From JBJHCA01 sp050485785 (GTDB lineage Bacteria; Bacteroidota; Bacteroidia; Chitinophagales; Saprospiraceae): a DNA stretch of 27,863 nucleotides. The notes beneath the pieces were generated by a model that had not been told where the DNA came from, made no database searches, and saw only the letters and a list, made by a program, of their open reading frames with translations. The stretch covers positions 1 through 27,863 of the forward strand of contig JBJHCA010000043.1 of the NCBI GenBank assembly GCA_050485785.1. Reading direction: 5' to 3'. The translations under genes and the position numbers were made by a program. This document shows positions 23,563 to 27,863 of this stretch, in pieces; within the stretch, counting starts at the first letter, position 1, and each line of letters opens with the position of its first letter.

Positions 23563-24615
23563 ATGAAACCTCATTATTACCTGCTACTCATTCTACTTAT
23601 TTGTTCGTCCGTCAGCTACAGTCAAATTCAAAACCGAACCGGAGAATTAAGCCAACTGGCACGTGGACAGTTTGAAGCAGATACAGCCTGGACATACGGA
23701 GCAGGCATAGGCATTGACTTTAACCAGCTGCTTCAGATCAATCCGAGGGTTGGAGCCGGCGAAGACCGGATTGCCTTTGGCGGACTGATCACGGCATTTG
23801 CCCGCTATAATGAAGGCCGGCTAAACTGGGACAACTCCGGATCCATGATTATGGGTGTACAAAGGCTGGGAAGCGGCCTTTCTACTATCAGACCCGATCA
23901 GCCCACACCATTTCAAAAAAGTATAGACGAGCTTAGATTAGGCAGCAAGATCGGTCTGCAGGTGAACGACACTTCCAGGTTTTACTATTCCATGGATGTT
24001 ACTTTGCTCACGCAGATCACGCCAACCTATGACGGAAATTTTCTGAGTGATTTTTCAGAAGAAGGTGATCAGGGTCTGCTTTCCCGGTTCTTTTCTCCGG
24101 CTACAATACAAATTGCCCCGGGTATTGAATACAAACCTTTCGATGGAATGTCTATCCTGGTGTCACCTGCATCTTATAAGGGCATTTTTGTTTTGGATGA
24201 CGACATTGCAGCCATACCTGCCCTCAACTCTGCCGGCGAGCCCCTGGGAAAAGGTATACACGGTACACCCTGGCGCGCACCTGATGATTACGACAACATT
24301 TTGCATCAATTTGGAGCTACCATCAAAGGATCTTATGCACAAAAGTATTTTGATGACAGGATGACATTCAAAACTTCACTTACGCTGTTTTCCAATTATT
24401 TGGAAGATCCGCAGAATATTGATGTGGAATGGCTTACTGAAACGGCTTTTAACGTATGGCGGGGAATAAATTTGTCGCTGACCACCAATTTGTTCTATTC
24501 GCACAACGTATTTGTACAGATCACTGACTACAACGAGCCCGGCGGAGTAAGAGGATTGGGTCGTAGGGTGAGTTTTACGCAGCAATTATATGTAAAATAC
24601 AATTACGTGTTTTAG
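23563..24615 (+). CDS. DUF3078 outer-membrane protein
   Basis: A 350-residue secreted protein: signal peptide 1-20 (ending SVSYSQ), then alternating amphipathic strands typical of an outer-membrane beta-barrel, such as FGGLITAFARYNEGRLNWDN and SLTLFSNYLEDPQNIDVEW, closing with an aromatic C-terminus ending YNYVF, as is common for outer-membrane proteins. The NWDNS, GxQRxG and DDRMTFKTSLTLFSNY segments point to DUF3078 of Bacteroidota. No function is known. A TACCTTTA sequence 37 bases upstream (23519-23526) is a near -7 match. Divergent from the BatA-like operon and 40 bases before polA on the same strand. Start chosen at the ATG that opens the signal peptide. Confidence 0.75.
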   Translation: MKPHYYLLLILLICSSVSYSQIQNRTGELSQLARGQFEADTAWTYGAGIGIDFNQLLQINPRVGAGEDRIAFGGLITAFARYNEGRLNWDNSGSMIMGVQRLGSGLSTIRPDQPTPFQKSIDELRLGSKIGLQVNDTSRFYYSMDVTLLTQITPTYDGNFLSDFSEEGDQGLLSRFFSPATIQIAPGIEYKPFDGMSILVSPASYKGIFVLDDDIAAIPALNSAGEPLGKGIHGTPWRAPDDYDNILHQFGATIKGSYAQKYFDDRMTFKTSLTLFSNYLEDPQNIDVEWLTETAFNVWRGINLSLTTNLFYSHNVFVQITDYNEPGGVRGLGRRVSFTQQLYVKYNYVF

Positions 24616-24655
24616 CACGAATGATTAACTTGCCCAAAATTCACAACCGCAATTC

Positions 24656-27448
24656 ATGTCTTCAAAAAAATTGTTTCTGCTTGACGGCCATGCCCTTGTT
24701 TACCGGGCACATTTTGCCTTTATCAGCAGGCCGCTGATCAACAGCAAAGGAATGAATGTTTCAGCCATCACGGGGTTTGTACGTGCGCTTTGGGAAGTGA
24801 TCAGAAATCAGAATCCCACTCATATTGCCGTTTCTTTTGACGTAACCGACAAGACTTTTCGCAATGAGCTGTATCCGGAGTATAAAGCGCAGCGGGATGC
24901 CATGCCCGAAGATATCCAAACGGCATTACCCTGGGTGCAGAAAATTGTAGAAGCCTTCAATATCCCAGTAGTAACTTCTGACCGCTACGAGGCCGATGAC
25001 GTTATTGGAACACTAGCCGTTCAGGCTGCCGATGAGGGTTTTGAGGTGTACATGATGACTCCGGACAAAGATTACTCTCAGTTGGTGAGTGATCGGATAT
25101 TCATCTACAAGCCCGGCAGGCAGGGCAACGATGCCGTGATAATGGGTATACCCGAAGTTCTTGAACAGTGGGGAATTGAGCGGGTTGATCAGGTAATTGA
25201 CATTCAGGGGCTGCAGGGTGACAGTGTTGACAATATTCCGGGTATTCCGGGAATTGGGCCCAAAACTGCTCAGAAACTGATAGAAACATACGGCAGTATT
25301 GAAAACCTCATTCAACACGCTGATGAACTGAAGGGCAAACAAAAGGAAAGAGTGAAAGAATTTGCCGATCAGGCACTTCTTTCCAAAAAACTGGCCAGGA
25401 TCCATACTGAAGTTCCGGTGAAGTTTGATGCGGGCAAATTTGCCATAGAGCCCTTCAACCGCAAACAGCTCGAAGAAATATTCCGCGAACTCGAATTCAG
25501 ACGGCTTAGTGAAGAAATTCTTGGCTACAAACCCCAATCCAAAGAAGTGCAGGGCAGTTTGTTTGACCTGACCAATACACATTCAGCCGAAACTGCTGCT
25601 GCTCCGACAGAAAAATCTCCCGGTATCCATGCCGACAATACGCTGGAAAACACCCGGCACGATTACCAGGCAGCGGATACTGAGCCATTGATTGATGAGC
25701 TGGCTACCCTGCTCAGGCAGCAGAAGGCCTTTTGCTTTGACACTGAAACCACATCCCTTGACCCCCATGATACCGAGCTGGTGGGCATTGCATTCAGTAT
25801 AAAACCGGGTAAGGCGTGGTATGTACCCTGCCCGCCGGACAGGGAAAAGACCAAAGAAATCCAGCAAAAACTGCGCCCTGCGCTGGAAGATGAGAATATC
25901 ATCAAGATTGGTCAGAATATAAAGTTCGATGTGTTGGTATTAAAGTGGTACGGTATTGAAGTGGCCGGCTATTACAGCGATACCATGCTGATCCACTACC
26001 TTCTGGAGCCCGAACTACGGCATAACATGGATTATCTGGCTGAAACTTACCTGAATTACAAACCTGTTTCCATTGAAAGCCTGATCGGTAAAAGAGGTGC
26101 ATCACAGGGAAGTATGCGCGATGTGCCCGTTGACAAGGTGGTGGCTTATGCCGGGGAAGATGCCGACATTACTTTACAACTTCACAAAAAGTTATATCCG
26201 GAACTGAAAGAAGCTGAATTGCTTGATCTTTATAACACGGTAGAAGAGCCCCTGATCAAAGTGCTGGCAGATATGGAGTATGCCGGTGTGGGCCTCAACG
26301 TGGACTTTCTGAATGAATACTCAGGTAAGCTGGAAAAAGAGCTGCTCGATACCGAACGCAGTATTTACGAAGCAGCAGGTGTGCGCTTTAACATTGCTTC
26401 CCCACGCCAGGTAGGAGAGGTTTTGTTTGACCGGCTTAAAGTGGCTTACCGCTGGCGGAAAACCAAATCAGGGCAGTACAGTACAAGCGAGGAAAAGCTT
26501 CAGGAGCTGAAAAATGAGCATGAAGTAATCGAAATGATACTGAATCACAGAGAGTTGGCCAAGCTTAAATCAACTTACGTTGATGCGTTGCCAAGATTAA
26601 TCAATAAAAGGTCGGGAAGAATTCACTCGTCTTTCAATCAAGCCCTTGCAGCTACCGGTCGATTGAGTTCTCAAAATCCCAACCTGCAAAACATTCCCAT
26701 CCGTACTGAACGTGGCCGGTACATCAGAAAAGCATTTATACCTGCGAAGGATAACATTTTGTTAGCTGCCGACTATTCCCAGATCGAGCTGAGACTGATT
26801 GCCCACATGAGTGGCGAAGAAGCCATGCTCGAAGCGTTCAGACAGCAAAAAGACATTCACAGAGCAACAGCATCCCACGTATTCAATACCCCATACGATG
26901 AGGTGACGGCAGAAGAACGCAGAAGAGCCAAAACCGTGAACTTCAGTATTATTTACGGTGCAGGAGCTACCAACTTAAGCCAGCAGTTGAATATCAGCCG
27001 CAGCGAAGCCAAATCGCTCATCGATCAGTATTTTGCCACGTATACAGGGCTGAAAAAATACATGGACGATACGGTGGCATTTGCCCGGGAAAACGGCTAT
27101 GTTAAAACTCTGCTGGGGAGGCGTCGCCATTTGCGCGATATCAATTCGAGAAACAGCATGATGGCCAGTCAGGCCGAACGCATTGCCATCAATACTCCGG
27201 TTCAGGGTTCTGCTGCTGACATGATCAAACTGGCCATGATCGCTATTCACCGCGAAATGAAACAACAAGCACTCCGGTCAAAACTCATTTTACAGGTTCA
27301 TGACGAACTCGTGTTTGATGTGGTTCCGGAGGAATTAGAAACCCTGAGACCTATGGTTACTAAGCTGATGAGCGAAGCATTGCCCGGCCTTAGCGTGCCT
27401 ATTGTAGTAGACTGCGGAACCGGAAGCGACTGGCTTGAAGCCCATTAG
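24656..27448 (+). CDS. polA: DNA polymerase I
   Basis: A complete 930-residue family A polymerase. The 5'-3' exonuclease/FEN domain spans about 1-290 (YEADDVIGTLA, GLQGDSVDNIPGIPGIGPKTA), followed by a variable polar linker about 293-340. The 3'-5' proofreading domain is intact, with FDTETTSLD (Asp362, Glu364) and the YAGEDAD motif. The polymerase domain has motif A ADYSQIELR (Asp706), motif B RRRAKTVNFSIIYG, with Phe in the dNTP-discriminating position, and motif C VHDELVF (Asp883, Glu884). It works in Okazaki fragment processing and repair. The start gives MSSKKLFLLDGHALVYR, the usual beginning. The next gene starts 263 bases later; no terminator is apparent. Confidence 0.97.
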   Translation: MSSKKLFLLDGHALVYRAHFAFISRPLINSKGMNVSAITGFVRALWEVIRNQNPTHIAVSFDVTDKTFRNELYPEYKAQRDAMPEDIQTALPWVQKIVEAFNIPVVTSDRYEADDVIGTLAVQAADEGFEVYMMTPDKDYSQLVSDRIFIYKPGRQGNDAVIMGIPEVLEQWGIERVDQVIDIQGLQGDSVDNIPGIPGIGPKTAQKLIETYGSIENLIQHADELKGKQKERVKEFADQALLSKKLARIHTEVPVKFDAGKFAIEPFNRKQLEEIFRELEFRRLSEEILGYKPQSKEVQGSLFDLTNTHSAETAAAPTEKSPGIHADNTLENTRHDYQAADTEPLIDELATLLRQQKAFCFDTETTSLDPHDTELVGIAFSIKPGKAWYVPCPPDREKTKEIQQKLRPALEDENIIKIGQNIKFDVLVLKWYGIEVAGYYSDTMLIHYLLEPELRHNMDYLAETYLNYKPVSIESLIGKRGASQGSMRDVPVDKVVAYAGEDADITLQLHKKLYPELKEAELLDLYNTVEEPLIKVLADMEYAGVGLNVDFLNEYSGKLEKELLDTERSIYEAAGVRFNIASPRQVGEVLFDRLKVAYRWRKTKSGQYSTSEEKLQELKNEHEVIEMILNHRELAKLKSTYVDALPRLINKRSGRIHSSFNQALAATGRLSSQNPNLQNIPIRTERGRYIRKAFIPAKDNILLAADYSQIELRLIAHMSGEEAMLEAFRQQKDIHRATASHVFNTPYDEVTAEERRRAKTVNFSIIYGAGATNLSQQLNISRSEAKSLIDQYFATYTGLKKYMDDTVAFARENGYVKTLLGRRRHLRDINSRNSMMASQAERIAINTPVQGSAADMIKLAMIAIHREMKQQALRSKLILQVHDELVFDVVPEELETLRPMVTKLMSEALPGLSVPIVVDCGTGSDWLEAH

Positions 27449-27681
27449 TTTTAGACAGGGACAAGGATGCAGATTCCAATCTTCTACAAAACTGTACCCG
27501 GGAATAATTATCGGTCTGCTACGTGTAACTTTTAGCAAACCGAAAAAAAATCACCATCATGCAGCAGCCTGTTTTGGTATTTACTTCAATCATTCTCCTG
27601 AGTTAATATTGCGTTCACACCTCTTTGTCGAAATTTCACACCCCTTCACCTGAACAACAACACCGGAGCCTGCACAGTGGC

Positions 27682-27689
27682 TATATTTG
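27682..27689 (+). promoter_or_regulatory. -7 promoter element of the last gene
   Basis: TATATTTG, an exact match to TAnnTTTG, 22 bases before the ATG at 27712. No TTTG at the -33 distance is seen. Confidence 0.5.
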
Positions 27690-27711
27690 TTGGGATTAAA
27701 ATCCTGAGTTG

Positions 27712-27863
27712 ATGAAAAATATCCTTTCGTTAATCCTGTTCCTCATCATAGCCATCACTACTGCTTCTACTCAGAATCTGCAGCGCAGAGGGTGGTTAGG
27801 CGTTCAGTTTGAAAACCTGTCTGATGCTGAAGCCCGGCAGCCTGGACTTGATCAGTCTGGAGC
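27712..27863 (+). CDS. Secreted protein with PDZ-like N-terminal domain (3' end outside window)
   Basis: Only the first 50 residues are in the window. They begin with a signal peptide (hydrophobic ILSLILFLIIAITTAS, cleavage near TQ) and then RRGWLGVQFENLSDAEARQ, which resembles the start of a PDZ domain as found in Bacteroidota secreted proteases or in alpha/beta hydrolases with an N-terminal PDZ-like domain. The catalytic part, if any, lies beyond the edge, so the function is open. Confidence 0.7.
   Translation, partial: MKNILSLILFLIIAITTASTQNLQRRGWLGVQFENLSDAEARQPGLDQSG

Noticed and set aside
27435..27653. 72-codon open frame after polA
   Set aside because: Overlaps the polA end, has low-complexity composition and no family resemblance; likely chance.
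1..27863. CRISPR array, prophage, transposon or tRNA genes
   Set aside because: I saw no regularly spaced repeats, phage structural genes, transposase or integrase motifs, terminal inverted repeats or cloverleaf-like sequences.

Overview
The window is chromosomal DNA from a member of the Bacteroidota. The evidence is a set of families largely typical of that phylum (DUF4199, DUF3078, DUF2452, a BatA-type protein, an OmpA/PD40 envelope protein resembling PorE), several exact matches to the Bacteroidota -7 promoter element TAnnTTTG, few Shine-Dalgarno sequences and many lipoprotein signals. Moderate GC and these families suggest a free-living lineage rather than a gut Bacteroides; genus cannot be told. 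There are no rRNAs, recognisable tRNAs, CRISPR arrays or insertion sequences, so this looks like ordinary vertically inherited chromosome with a few accessory patches.

Layout: (1) 2-4734, plus strand: 3' part of rimO, an arginine-deiminase-fold protein whose nucleophilic Cys is Ser, and a large OmpA-like envelope protein. (2) 4869-6280: a MESH1-type ppGpp hydrolase facing a frameshifted ArsC/Spx-family gene that is followed at once by a DUF2452 gene. (3) 6283-10044, minus strand: four tightly packed lipoprotein genes, two MbnP-like proteins and two MauG/MbnH-like di-heme enzymes. This is the most interesting locus: one MbnP/di-heme set keeps all expected residues, while the other MbnP lacks the YWxW motif and the other di-heme protein lacks the inter-heme Trp. 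(4) 10119-13746: a 45-residue membrane protein, a deoxynucleoside kinase (minus), then a plus-strand run of ABC ATPase, PduO-type cobalamin adenosyltransferase and two thioredoxin-fold proteins, closed by a strong terminator. (5) 13782-14696, minus: a CarH/LitR-like MerR regulator with half of its B12-binding signature lost. (6) 15145-18389, plus: an unknown helical-repeat protein, an alpha/beta hydrolase and a YceI lipoprotein. (7) 18429-23405, minus: BatA-like protein, catalytically dead dihydroorotase homologue, DUF4199 membrane protein and a polyprenyl-phosphate-type glycosyltransferase. (8) 23563-27863, plus: DUF3078 outer-membrane protein, DNA polymerase I, and the start of a secreted PDZ-like protein cut by the window edge.

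A recurring theme is enzyme folds that have lost a key residue: Cys to Ser in the deiminase, Trp to Arg in one di-heme protein, His/Asp losses in the dihydroorotase and His to Gln in the B12 regulator. All assignments come from reading motifs and translations; no database search was possible.
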